NCBI GenBank assembly: GCA_900766005.1
Contig: CAAFTU010000075.1
Span: 1 to 18,540 of the forward strand
DNA length: 18,540 nucleotides
Reading direction: 5' to 3'
Origin: an uncultured Bacteroides sp.
GTDB taxonomy: Bacteria; Bacteroidota; Bacteroidia; Bacteroidales; Bacteroidaceae
Positions 8,134-15,287 of this stretch are shown here, in pieces. A model generated the notes under the pieces. It made no database searches. It was not told the DNA's origin and worked only from the letters and a program-made list of their open reading frames with translations. Position numbers and translations under genes: made by a program. Position 1 is the stretch's first letter. Each line of letters starts with the position of its first letter.

Positions 8134-8141
8134 TATCTTTG
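8134..8141 (+). promoter_or_regulatory. -7 box of the DEAD-box helicase gene
   Basis: TATCTTTG, an exact TAnnTTTG match, sits in the 45-base gap after serB, with the predicted start about 12 bases before the ATG at 8161. No clear -33 TTTG. It allows the helicase to be expressed independently of serB, whose transcript may also read through since no terminator separates them. Confidence 0.5.
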
Positions 8142-8160
8142 TCGCCAAATAGATTTAAGA

Positions 8161-9420
8161 ATGAAATTTTCGGAACTACAATTAAATGCAAATGTACTCG
8201 AAGCTTTAGATGCTATGCGTTTCGAAGAGTGCACGCCCATCCAGGAGCAGGCTATACCGCTCATTCTGGAAGGCAAAGATTTGATAGCGGTTGCACAAAC
8301 CGGTACAGGTAAAACGGCAGCTTTTCTGCTTCCGATACTCAACAAACTCTCGGAGGGGAATCATCCGGAAGATGCAATCAACTGCGTCATCATGTCGCCC
8401 ACCCGTGAGCTGGCCCAGCAGATCGACCAGCAGATGGAAGGTTTTTCTTATTTCATGCCGACATCCAGCGTGGCTGTGTATGGCGGAAATGACGGTGTCC
8501 TGTTCGAGCAGCAGAAAAAAGGGCTCACCCTGGGGGCCGATGTAGTGATTGCTACCCCCGGACGTCTGATTGCCCACTTAAGTCTCGGATACGTAGATTT
8601 ATCGAAAGTTTCTTATTTCATCCTCGACGAAGCCGACCGGATGCTCGACATGGGCTTTTATGAAGACATCATGCAGATTGTGAAATACCTGCCGAAAGAC
8701 CGGCAGACCATCATGTTTTCGGCCACCATGCCGGCCAAAATCCAGCAACTGGCCAACACGATTTTGAACAATCCGGCAGAAATCAAGCTGGCGGTGTCCA
8801 AACCGGCGGAAAAAATCATCCAAGCCTCCTATGTCTGCTACGAAAACCAGAAGCTTGGCATCATCCGCAGCCTCTTTTCTGAGGAAGTGCCCGAACGTGC
8901 CATCATATTTGCATCCTCCAAAATCAAGGTCAAAGAGGTGGCCCGTGCCTTGAAATCGATGAAACTGAAAGTCGGCGAGATGCATTCCGATTTGGAACAG
9001 GTTCAGCGGGAAGCCGTGATGCACGAATTCAAAGCCGGCCGAATCAACCTGCTGGTAGCCACCGACATCGTTGCCCGTGGCATTGACATCGATGATATCC
9101 GCCTGGTAATCAACTACGACGTGCCCCATGACAGTGAAGATTACGTACACCGCATCGGACGTACAGCCCGTGCCAACCACGACGGAGTGGCCATCACCTT
9201 TGTCAGCGAGAAGGAGCAGAACGCATTCAAGAGCATCGAGAATTTCCTCGAGCGCGACATCTATAAGATTCCCGTGCCGGCAGAATTGGGCGAAGCTCCT
9301 GCCTACACTCCACGCACCGGTTCGGGCAAAGGAAAGAACCGGAGAGGAAAGAAGAAAAACAACCAAGGCAAAAAAGACGGAAACAGAGGAAACCGGCCCC
9401 GTTCTGCTTCCCAGCAGTAA
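8161..9420 (+). CDS. DEAD-box ATP-dependent RNA helicase (RhlE-like)
   Basis: A 419-residue RNA helicase. Motifs in order: Q motif region (FEECTPIQEQAIP, about 21-33), Walker A AQTGTGKT (45-52), PTRELAQQ (motif Ia), TPGR (motif Ib), DEAD (156-159), SAT (187-189), and in the second RecA domain the ATDIVARGID and HRIGRTAR (330-337) motifs. The C-terminal tail (about 386-419) is rich in Lys, Arg, Gly and Asn, as in RhlE-type helicases that use a basic tail to hold RNA. Expected roles are ribosome assembly or RNA turnover, perhaps cold adaptation; the sequence does not say which. The core is closest in layout to RhlE rather than to the longer DeaD/CsdA. Confidence 0.93.
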   Translation: MKFSELQLNANVLEALDAMRFEECTPIQEQAIPLILEGKDLIAVAQTGTGKTAAFLLPILNKLSEGNHPEDAINCVIMSPTRELAQQIDQQMEGFSYFMPTSSVAVYGGNDGVLFEQQKKGLTLGADVVIATPGRLIAHLSLGYVDLSKVSYFILDEADRMLDMGFYEDIMQIVKYLPKDRQTIMFSATMPAKIQQLANTILNNPAEIKLAVSKPAEKIIQASYVCYENQKLGIIRSLFSEEVPERAIIFASSKIKVKEVARALKSMKLKVGEMHSDLEQVQREAVMHEFKAGRINLLVATDIVARGIDIDDIRLVINYDVPHDSEDYVHRIGRTARANHDGVAITFVSEKEQNAFKSIENFLERDIYKIPVPAELGEAPAYTPRTGSGKGKNRRGKKKNNQGKKDGNRGNRPRSASQQ

Positions 9421-9478
9421 AGCAGGAAAACGCAGAACCGGACGGAAACCCCAAACATACGAATGGGCATGAAAGACT

Positions 9479-9521
9479 GAGGGTGTGTCAAAATGATAAG
9501 AAATCATTCAGACACACCCTC
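9479..9521. repeat. Long inverted repeat at a convergent gene junction
   Basis: Arms gagggtgtgtc (9479-9489) and gacacaccctc (9511-9521) are perfect 11-bp complements. Inside, aatgat/atcatt (9492-9497/9503-9508) extends the hairpin around the loop aagaa. It lies between the helicase and the converging lipoprotein gene, where a terminator is expected, but neither strand has a T tract after it. Confidence 0.75.
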
Positions 9522-9554
9522 AATTGTTATAGCCAGCTATATCCCCTACAAAAA

Positions 9555-10358
9555 TCAGACTTCATTGGCCACCGACACTGTCAGCTTGCCATCAAAGCTC
9601 ACCAGTATATCAGCGATACAATAAATGGAAGTTTCAGGAACTGCCAAAATCGCCTGGTAATGAAAGCCTTTGCGGTTCACCTTCATAAACCTCATATCCG
9701 ACAAGATGGTTTGCGAAAGAAAATCTTCCGGCACCACCTCAGTAAACAATTTCTTCGTTATGTCGCTGGCAAACAGACTCTTCCTGCCCTCATACACACA
9801 AATATGCATCACATTATCATAATACACATTGTCCATGCTGATGCCGTTTTCAGAATACGAAGTCTTGATCACCCGCATCCGGGAAGGATTGATATACACA
9901 TACGCCCGGTAGCGGTTTCCGTTGAACATCACCACGCTATCACGCTTTGTGACCTCCGTATACGTGGGAATCACCATTTCCCGGCGAGCAAAAAACAACG
10001 AATCATTCCCGTCTTCCGATTTGCGTAGCCTCACGACATTATCCGTAATCGAATGAAAACAAAAACTCGATTCCGTTTGGACATCAATCTTATAGCAAGT
10101 CGTATCATTACCATAAGTGAAGAGCGTATCCCGAAAAATCTTGAATGCAATCGGAGCCGTCTGCGGGTCGGCATAATAAATCGTATCCTTTTCCACCCGC
10201 ATCAGCGGACTCTCGCTTTCCTCATCCAGCCAGATACCCTGCAAAAGTTCCTTGGCATACGTGTTTTCCTGATTCAAGTCAGCAAAAGCTGTCTCCTTTG
10301 TGTTGTCACATGCCACCAGCGACAATGCCATCAACACCCTAATTACGTTTTTCTTCAT
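9555..10358 (-). CDS. Lipoprotein of unknown function (possibly DUF4738)
   Basis: A 267-residue predicted lipoprotein: MKKNVIRVLMALSLVAC has a short basic start, hydrophobic core and lipobox LVAC with Cys17, followed by DN. The mature part is mostly predicted beta strand, with repeated short segments such as GIWLDEESESPLMRVEKDTIYY and DTLFTYGNDTTCYKIDV, similar in style to small Bacteroidetes lipoproteins of the DUF4738 kind; I cannot confirm that assignment without a profile search. The gene starts 31 bases after ugd on the same strand with no promoter or terminator between, so it probably belongs to the rfbC-ugd transcript. An envelope role fits the signal and the neighbours, but nothing more specific can be read. 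Confidence 0.7.
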   Translation of the reverse strand: MKKNVIRVLMALSLVACDNTKETAFADLNQENTYAKELLQGIWLDEESESPLMRVEKDTIYYADPQTAPIAFKIFRDTLFTYGNDTTCYKIDVQTESSFCFHSITDNVVRLRKSEDGNDSLFFARREMVIPTYTEVTKRDSVVMFNGNRYRAYVYINPSRMRVIKTSYSENGISMDNVYYDNVMHICVYEGRKSLFASDITKKLFTEVVPEDFLSQTILSDMRFMKVNRKGFHYQAILAVPETSIYCIADILVSFDGKLTVSVANEV

Positions 10359-10389
10359 TACTTTTAGTTTAAGAAAAGAGCCCGCTCAC

Positions 10390-11703
10390 TCATTTACCGA
10401 TGCAATGGTACACAAAGCCAAGCTCTTCCATTTCTTTTTTATCGTATATGTTGCGTCCGTCCAGCACCACTTGCTGAGCCATCGTTTTGCGCACGACAGC
10501 CCAAGAAGGCAGACGGAACTCTTTCCATTCCGTTATCAGCATCAAAGCATCAGCATCCAGCACCGCGTCATACAGATCCGAAGCATAATACACCGTCTCG
10601 CCGATGCGTCGTCTACATTCCCCCATGGCAGCCGGATCATACACCCTCACCCGGCAGCCTGCCTTCAGCAGTCGGTTGATCAAAATCAGCGAAGGAGCCT
10701 CGCGCATATCATCCGTCTCCGGTTTGAAAGCCAATCCCCACAAAGCCACCGTCTTCCCCTTCAGCTCGCCGTTAAAATGCTTCGTCAACTTGTCGAACAA
10801 GACCCCCTTTTGCAGCTCATTGACCTCCTCCACAGCCTTCAGCACCCGCATTTGATAGCCGTTTGCCTCGGCCGTTTTGATCAGCGCCTTCACATCCTTT
10901 GGAAAGCAAGAGCCACCATAGCCGATGCCCGGATACAGAAACTTGCGCCCGATGCGTGTATCCGACCCGATGCCGCTGCGCACCATATTCACGTCAGCCC
11001 CCACCATTTCACACAGGTTAGCAATGTCGTTCATAAAACTGATACGTGTGGCCAGCATGGAGTTGGCAGCATATTTCGTCATTTCGGCAGACGGGATATC
11101 CATAAAAATCACGCGGAAGTTATTCAGCAGAAACGGTTTGTAGAGTTTCGACATCAGCTTTTCGGCGCGGGCAGACTCCACCCCCACCACCACACGGTCG
11201 GGGCTCATAAAATCGTTGACCGCATTTCCTTCTTTCAGAAACTCCGGATTGGAGGCCACATCAAAGGCCACCTTTACCCCCCGTTTATCCAGTTCCTCCT
11301 GAATCACTTCGCGCACCTTGCGTGCCGTACCCACCGGCACCGTACTCTTCGTGACCACCAGCTTATACTGCTTCATGTTGCGCCCGATGGTGCGTGCCAC
11401 CTCCAGCACATAGCTCAGGTCTGCACTGCCATCCTCATCGGGAGGCGTTCCCACAGCGCTGAACACCACCTCTACCTCATCCAGACAGCTTTCCAGTGAA
11501 GTTGTAAACTTCAGTCGTCCGGCTTTTACGTTGCGCTGCACCATTTCTTCCAGGCCGTTCTCGTAAATCGGAACAATCCCCTCCTGCAGTGCGGCTATTT
11601 TTTTTCTATCTGTATCCACACACGTCACATGCACGCCGATTTCCGCAAAACACGTTCCCGAAACCAGCCCCACATAACCTGTGCCAACAATTGCTATTTT
11701 CAT
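10390..11703 (-). CDS. ugd: UDP-glucose 6-dehydrogenase
   Basis: A 437-residue cytoplasmic enzyme that oxidises UDP-glucose twice, with NAD, to UDP-glucuronate for capsule and envelope polysaccharides. It starts with the Rossmann dinucleotide motif GTGYVG (residues 7-12). The conserved stretch AEMTKYAANSMLATRISFMN holds the catalytic lysine (Lys210), and YGGSCFPKD holds the nucleophilic cysteine (Cys266). The C-terminal UDP-binding domain includes GKTVALWGLAFKPETDD. Length is usual for the TuaD/Ugd group. A related UDP-sugar dehydrogenase (for example UDP-ManNAc type) is less likely given the close fit to Ugd motifs. It lies 28 bases after rfbC and 31 before the lipoprotein gene, on the same strand. 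Confidence 0.93.
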   Translation of the reverse strand: MKIAIVGTGYVGLVSGTCFAEIGVHVTCVDTDRKKIAALQEGIVPIYENGLEEMVQRNVKAGRLKFTTSLESCLDEVEVVFSAVGTPPDEDGSADLSYVLEVARTIGRNMKQYKLVVTKSTVPVGTARKVREVIQEELDKRGVKVAFDVASNPEFLKEGNAVNDFMSPDRVVVGVESARAEKLMSKLYKPFLLNNFRVIFMDIPSAEMTKYAANSMLATRISFMNDIANLCEMVGADVNMVRSGIGSDTRIGRKFLYPGIGYGGSCFPKDVKALIKTAEANGYQMRVLKAVEEVNELQKGVLFDKLTKHFNGELKGKTVALWGLAFKPETDDMREAPSLILINRLLKAGCRVRVYDPAAMGECRRRIGETVYYASDLYDAVLDADALMLITEWKEFRLPSWAVVRKTMAQQVVLDGRNIYDKKEMEELGFVYHCIGK

Positions 11704-11731
11704 TTGCTCTTACTCCCGTACTATTCAGAAA

Positions 11732-12280
11732 CTAATCAAAATACTCCGCTTCCTCAAACGATCTGCCCGCCTTATCCTTGGCCGACAACAGCATCTGCGA
11801 ATCGGCCAGCGGCCAGTCAATCGCCAGCGTCTTGTCATTATATAAAATACAAGCTTCCGCCTGCGGAGCATACACATTGTCCACCTTATAAGTAAAAACC
11901 GCCTCTTCACTCAGCACGGCAAAGCCATGAGCAAAGCCGCGGGGAATAAACAGCTGCCGTTTGTTCTCCTCACTCAGCAGCACACTTACATGCTGACCGA
12001 ACGTAGGAGAGGATTGGCGCAGATCCACCGCCACATCCAGCACCTGCCCTTTGATGACACGCACCAGTTTGGCCTGGCTGAAATCACCTTTCTGATAATG
12101 CAGACCCCGCAGCACACCGAAAGAAGACTTCGACTCATTGTCCTGTACAAAATTCACTGCACCAATCTGAGATTCAAACTCTTCCTTTTTAAATGCTTCC
12201 ATGAAATATCCGCGTTCATCCGAAAAAACAGCAGGTTCAATCAGCCACACCCCATCTATTTCTGTCTGAATATATCTCAT
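11732..12280 (-). CDS. rfbC: dTDP-4-dehydrorhamnose 3,5-epimerase
   Basis: A 182-residue cupin enzyme that makes dTDP-4-keto-L-rhamnose, third step in dTDP-L-rhamnose synthesis. Family marks: FSDERGYFMEAF (19-30), FVQDNESKSSFGVLRGLHYQ with catalytic His61, FIPRGFAHGF (111-120) and the tyrosine in FTYKVDNVY (Tyr131). An upstream in-frame Met at 12307 overlaps the predicted -7 box (12305-12312), so the Met at 12280, which also matches the usual start of the family, is chosen. First gene of the likely rfbC-ugd-lipoprotein operon. The partner genes for glucose-1-phosphate activation, dehydration and final reduction are not in the window. Confidence 0.92.
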   Translation of the reverse strand: MRYIQTEIDGVWLIEPAVFSDERGYFMEAFKKEEFESQIGAVNFVQDNESKSSFGVLRGLHYQKGDFSQAKLVRVIKGQVLDVAVDLRQSSPTFGQHVSVLLSEENKRQLFIPRGFAHGFAVLSEEAVFTYKVDNVYAPQAEACILYNDKTLAIDWPLADSQMLLSAKDKAGRSFEEAEYFD

Positions 12281-12304
12281 TCTTTCATTTGAATTAAAAC
12301 CATG

Positions 12305-12312
12305 CAAAAGTA
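12305..12312 (-). promoter_or_regulatory. -7 box of the rfbC-ugd operon
   Basis: Minus strand TACTTTTG matches TAnnTTTG. The predicted start near 12298 leaves about 18 bases before the ATG at 12280. It stands back to back with the -7 box of the divergent HU/SPOR gene (12356-12363), with 43 bases between them. Confidence 0.5.
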
Positions 12313-12355
12313 GTCATTTTTTCGCAGTTTTTTGGGATATGTTCAATTAATCTCT

Positions 12356-12363
12356 TAATTTTG
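12356..12363 (+). promoter_or_regulatory. -7 box touching the start of the HU/SPOR gene
   Basis: TAATTTTG matches TAnnTTTG and ends five bases before the ATG at 12369. If used, transcription would begin at or next to the start codon, giving a leaderless or nearly leaderless mRNA. A -33 TTTG is not obvious. Confidence 0.45.
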
Positions 12364-12368
12364 CAAAC

Positions 12369-13490
12369 ATGATTGAATTGGCACAACATATAGAAGCATT
12401 ATTGTTGGAAAACGATTGTGTAATAGTCCCCGGATTCGGCGGATTTATTGCTCATTACGCACCGGCAACCCGCAGCCGGGAAGAAAACCTCTTCCTGCCG
12501 CCTACCCGTACCATCGGTTTTAATCCGCAATTAAAACTGAACGACGGCGTGTTGGTACAATCGTATATGAACACACACGAGACCAGCTTCTCCGATGCCT
12601 CCCGCAGGATTGAAAAACAGGTGAACGAACTGATATCCCTCCTGCACGAAGACGGAAAAGCTCATCTCGGCAATATCGGAGAGATTCATTACAACATACA
12701 CGGACGGTACGAGTTTGTCCCCTACAACCATAAAATCACCACTCCCGCGTTCTACGGACTTGATTCATTTGAAATGCGCGAGCTGGCAGCCTTGAGACAA
12801 CCCAAGGAGAAAGTGTTGATTCCGGCAGTGCTCGAAAAAGAAAAAAAGACCTACGACATCCGCATCAACCGCGCTTTCCTGCGAAATGCAGTGGCAGTGG
12901 TTGCCGCTGTCGTATTGTTCTTTGCCTTTTCCACTCCGGTGGAAAATACCGACGTACGTAAAAACAACTATGCCCAGCTGCTGCCTGGCGAGCTGTTCGG
13001 ACAGATTGAAAAACAGTCGGTAGCCGTGACCCCTGTGTGCATGACGGGGGTACAGTCACCTCAGAAAAGAAAGAAAGCTGCTCAAGGACAACCGATGATG
13101 CAGACTACCCGTCCGGTGAAAGTAAAAGAAGTACGCGTGGCCCCCAAAACCACCACTCCTTCTGCTACCGCTACTTCCTCCGCCAGTGCTCAGACGGCCA
13201 CAACCACTGCACCGGCTGTGCAAAAGAAAGCGGCAGCACCGGCCACTGCAGCGCCGACAGCGAACATGCCCTTCCACATCATTGTGGCAGGCGGCATCAG
13301 CATGAAAGACGCCGAAGCCATTGCCGGTCAGCTACAGGCGAAAGGCTACAGCGGTGCGCGTGCGCTCAACACCGACGGCAAAGTGCGCGTCAGCATCCGT
13401 TCGTTTGCCAACCGCAATGAAGCGACTCAATTCTTATTGAACCTGAGAAAAGAAGAAAACTACCAAAACGCCTGGTTATTGGCAAAATAA
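12369..13490 (+). CDS. Membrane-anchored HU (CCDC81-type) protein with C-terminal SPOR domain
   Basis: A 373-residue protein with three parts. Residues 1 to about 145 match the paired CCDC81-type prokaryotic HU domains of Bacteroidetes: MIELAQHIEALLLENDCVIVPGFGGFIAHY and later GKAHLGNIGEIHYNIHGRYEFVP. A single TM segment follows (about 171-189). A low-complexity linker rich in Ala, Thr, Ser and Pro (258-297) leads to a SPOR domain (about 300-373, starting FHIIVAGGISMKDAEAIAGQL). SPOR domains bind septal peptidoglycan stripped of stem peptides, so that end should be periplasmic and the HU end cytoplasmic. The ATG at 12369 is kept because the family begins at this point. The zinc-ribbon/FHA gene follows 24 bases later. 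HU may contact DNA or a protein partner; that is not shown here. Confidence 0.85.
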   Translation: MIELAQHIEALLLENDCVIVPGFGGFIAHYAPATRSREENLFLPPTRTIGFNPQLKLNDGVLVQSYMNTHETSFSDASRRIEKQVNELISLLHEDGKAHLGNIGEIHYNIHGRYEFVPYNHKITTPAFYGLDSFEMRELAALRQPKEKVLIPAVLEKEKKTYDIRINRAFLRNAVAVVAAVVLFFAFSTPVENTDVRKNNYAQLLPGELFGQIEKQSVAVTPVCMTGVQSPQKRKKAAQGQPMMQTTRPVKVKEVRVAPKTTTPSATATSSASAQTATTTAPAVQKKAAAPATAAPTANMPFHIIVAGGISMKDAEAIAGQLQAKGYSGARALNTDGKVRVSIRSFANRNEATQFLLNLRKEENYQNAWLLAK

Positions 13491-13514
13491 CCTATTCACT
13501 TTTTTGATAAAAAC

Positions 13515-14042
13515 ATGAAACGAGTTCTGTGTCCCAAATGTGAGAACTATCTCTATTTTGATGAAACAAAGTATACCGAAGGTCAGTCACTGGTATTTGT
13601 CTGCGAGCACTGCGGCAAGCAGTTCAGCATCCGCCTGGGCAAAAGCAAAGTGAAAGCCCTCCGCAAAGAAGAAAACCTCGAAAAGGAAGCCGAAGCCCAC
13701 AAGGAAGAATTCGGCTACATCACCGTCATTGAAAACGTGTTCGGCTTCAAGCAGATTCTCCCCCTGCAAGAAGGAGACAATGTCATCGGCCGCCGGTGTA
13801 TCGGCACCGTCATCAACACCCCGATTGAAACGGGCGATATGAGTATGGACCGCCGCCACTGCATCATCAACGTAAAGCGCAACAAGCAGGGCAAGCTGAT
13901 CTACACCCTTCGCGATGCCCCCAGCCTCACAGGCACCTTTCTTCAGAATGAAATTCTGGGCGACAAAGACCGCATCCGCATCGAAGACGGAGCTATCGTA
14001 ACCATCGGTGCCACCACTTTCATCCTGCACACAGCCGAATAA
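13515..14042 (+). CDS. Zinc-ribbon and FHA-domain protein
   Basis: A 175-residue cytoplasmic protein. The N-terminus is a zinc ribbon with CPKC (Cys6, Cys9) and CEHC (Cys30, Cys33), like MJ0042-type ribbons. A charged helical linker rich in Lys and Glu follows (about 40-65). The C-terminal half is a forkhead-associated (FHA) domain, which binds phosphothreonine peptides: VIGRRCIGTVINTPI, MSMDRRHCIINV and SLTGTFLQNE carry the expected G-R, S-x-x-H-like and T-G-T/N-type positions, although the canonical serine-histidine pair reads M-D-R-R-H. It lies 24 bases after the HU/SPOR gene with no terminator, so the two are probably translated from one transcript. No Ser/Thr kinase is in the window. Confidence 0.85.
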   Translation: MKRVLCPKCENYLYFDETKYTEGQSLVFVCEHCGKQFSIRLGKSKVKALRKEENLEKEAEAHKEEFGYITVIENVFGFKQILPLQEGDNVIGRRCIGTVINTPIETGDMSMDRRHCIINVKRNKQGKLIYTLRDAPSLTGTFLQNEILGDKDRIRIEDGAIVTIGATTFILHTAE

Positions 14043-14049
14043 AAAGAGA

Positions 14050-14089
14050 ACGCCCCTGCCACACAGACAACTGCAGCAGGGGCGTTTTT
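14050..14089. terminator. Terminator after the HU/SPOR-FHA pair, possibly bidirectional
   Basis: Perfect 10-bp GC-rich stem acgcccctgc (14050-14059) / gcaggggcgt (14076-14085), then T to 14089. On the minus strand it is followed by ttctcttttt, so it may also end the converging DUF3332-type gene. Confidence 0.85.
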
Positions 14090-14144
14090 CCTGAAAGAGC
14101 GCAGCTTAAGCATGCCCTCTTGTTTATTATCAGTAAACTATCAA

Positions 14145-14696
14145 TTATCTTGCAGCATACATCACATTGCCATTGGCCACCGCACGTGCAGCCATCATGC
14201 CTTGAGCATCCAGCGTAATGTTCATGCGCTCGCCGTTAGGCAAGAACAAGTCGGCCGTACCGTCATTGTTCATCTTCACCAGTTCAGCACTTTCGCCGTT
14301 GGCCACCACATTCCAAGTATTCGCTTCCTTGTTGTAAATCAAATCCATAGAAGCCGTTTCGCCTTCTTTGGCAATAGAGTAGCCGTTTTCAAGCGTAGTC
14401 ACCAGGTAATTGCCGTTTTCGCCTTTCACCTTCTTCACATCACCCACGTTGGCCATCGGGTTAGAGCCGGTCCAGAACTCGATAGAGTTAATTACCAGCG
14501 CATCAGCCAGATAAGCCACACCATACACCGGAACAATGTTGAAAGCGAGGAACACCAGTTCGTTCACAAACTTGTTTCCGATAGAATTATTCCATGAATT
14601 CAGACGATTGAACAAGCCGAAAGAACCCACACATGAACTAAACAACAAGCAGCTGCACAACACCACAGCAGTCAGTGCATTTTTCCCTATTTTCAT
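14145..14696 (-). CDS. DUF3332-type lipoprotein
   Basis: A 183-residue predicted lipoprotein with lipobox FSSC (Cys22) after a hydrophobic signal. The segment that follows is typical of DUF3332: SFGLFNRLNSWNNSIGNKFV, a hydrophobic stretch around residues 46-68 containing NIVPVYGVAYLADALVINS, then IEFWTGSNPM. The C-terminal half is charged and beta-rich and ends in AANGN-like repeats of Ala and Met. Function is unknown for the family. The protein is tethered to a membrane by lipid and probably also dips into it through the hydrophobic stretch. Single-gene unit, divergent from the small gene at 14850. Confidence 0.8.
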   Translation of the reverse strand: MKIGKNALTAVVLCSCLLFSSCVGSFGLFNRLNSWNNSIGNKFVNELVFLAFNIVPVYGVAYLADALVINSIEFWTGSNPMANVGDVKKVKGENGNYLVTTLENGYSIAKEGETASMDLIYNKEANTWNVVANGESAELVKMNNDGTADLFLPNGERMNITLDAQGMMAARAVANGNVMYAAR

Positions 14697-14752
14697 AGCA
14701 AAATCGTTTTATAAAAGTTAAAAATACTGTACATTGTTTTAGAATGTATATG

Positions 14753-14760
14753 CAAATATA
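14753..14760 (-). promoter_or_regulatory. -7 box of the DUF3332-type gene
   Basis: Minus strand TATATTTG matches TAnnTTTG, giving a leader of about 50 bases before the ATG at 14696. The -33 element is weak. Confidence 0.45.
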
Positions 14761-14815
14761 GCGTTTTTTTTAATCGATGATAGTCTTTGCACACTTTTTT
14801 ATCCGATTGAATTTG

Positions 14816-14823
14816 TATCTTTG
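14816..14823 (+). promoter_or_regulatory. -7 box of the 86-residue protein gene
   Basis: TATCTTTG matches TAnnTTTG, with about 22 bases from the predicted start to the ATG at 14850. A TTTG exists at 14786-14789 but its spacing (26 bases) is longer than normal. Confidence 0.5.
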
Positions 14824-14849
14824 TTCACACAAAACAAAACGAATAAAAA

Positions 14850-15110
14850 ATGGAAAATTTATCATACACCAAAGAAAACATCCAGGAATTGCTGGCCTGG
14901 GCCGAGAAAATGCTTGAAACTGAGAACTATCCGAAAGAAAAATTCATGCTCGACTCGTCGACCGCTATATTCGACGGCAAACTGTATCTCACTAACATGA
15001 TAGCCATGATTTCCAACAACTGGGAGAACAAAACCTATCACCCCGTTGTGCACCAACTTGAAGTGTACAGAGAAAAATGGGAGAAAAGCCAGTCGGCCCA
15101 GGCGGAGTGA
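14850..15110 (+). CDS. Small conserved-looking protein of unknown function
   Basis: An 86-residue soluble, mainly helical protein with no signal peptide, TM segment or cysteine. It begins MENLSYTKENIQELLAWAEK and has Trp/Tyr-rich parts (NNWENKTYHPVVHQLEVYREKW) near the end. It has its own -7 box, an A-rich translation start region and codon use like its neighbours, so I judge it real. The layout (amphipathic helix, short strand region, paired helices ending in a basic/acidic helix) recalls small Bacteroidetes proteins such as DUF6965, but I cannot assign a family. Stop is followed by a structured noncoding stretch, then the converging HAD gene. Confidence 0.75.
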   Translation: MENLSYTKENIQELLAWAEKMLETENYPKEKFMLDSSTAIFDGKLYLTNMIAMISNNWENKTYHPVVHQLEVYREKWEKSQSAQAE

Positions 15111-15167
15111 GGCAGGACGAAGCCTCCTGAGTCCTCCCGTACAGGGCGGAACAGCAGTCCCTTCCAC

Positions 15168-15222
15168 GAAGCAAGGTGGGCTACAGTCCTACTTTCCGTA
15201 GCACCCTAACCCACCTTGCTTC
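15168..15222. repeat. 13-bp inverted repeat in a noncoding, structured stretch
   Basis: gaagcaaggtggg (15168-15180) is perfectly complementary to cccaccttgcttc (15210-15222). An inner stem ctac/gtag (15181-15184/15198-15201) continues the left arm. No T tract follows on either strand. It lies in the 177-base gap (15111-15287) between two converging genes; that gap is more GC-rich than the other intergenic stretches of the window and holds no convincing ORF. Confidence 0.75.
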
Positions 15223-15287
15223 TGTCCAATCAGCCTGTCGCAACCGGAAGCCCCGCAGAGCCGGTATCATGAGGATCCGGATTCAGA

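Noticed and set aside
8599..9507. A 302-codon open frame opposite the DEAD-box helicase, and similar 300-313-codon frames opposite the transporter (16252-17193) and the WalJ-like gene (17100-18002)
   Set aside because: Low-complexity translations (Phe/Val/Gly or His/Gly-rich), no motifs, and each lies opposite a strongly supported gene.
10300..11499. A 399-codon open frame on the + strand opposite ugd
   Set aside because: It is very rich in His, Arg and Gln, has no recognisable domain, and lies exactly antisense to a gene with all its catalytic motifs. It is a shadow of ugd codon use.
12281..12307. Upstream Met at 12307 as the start of rfbC
   Set aside because: It overlaps the -7 box predicted for the same gene, so it would not be on the mRNA, and the family begins at Met 12280.
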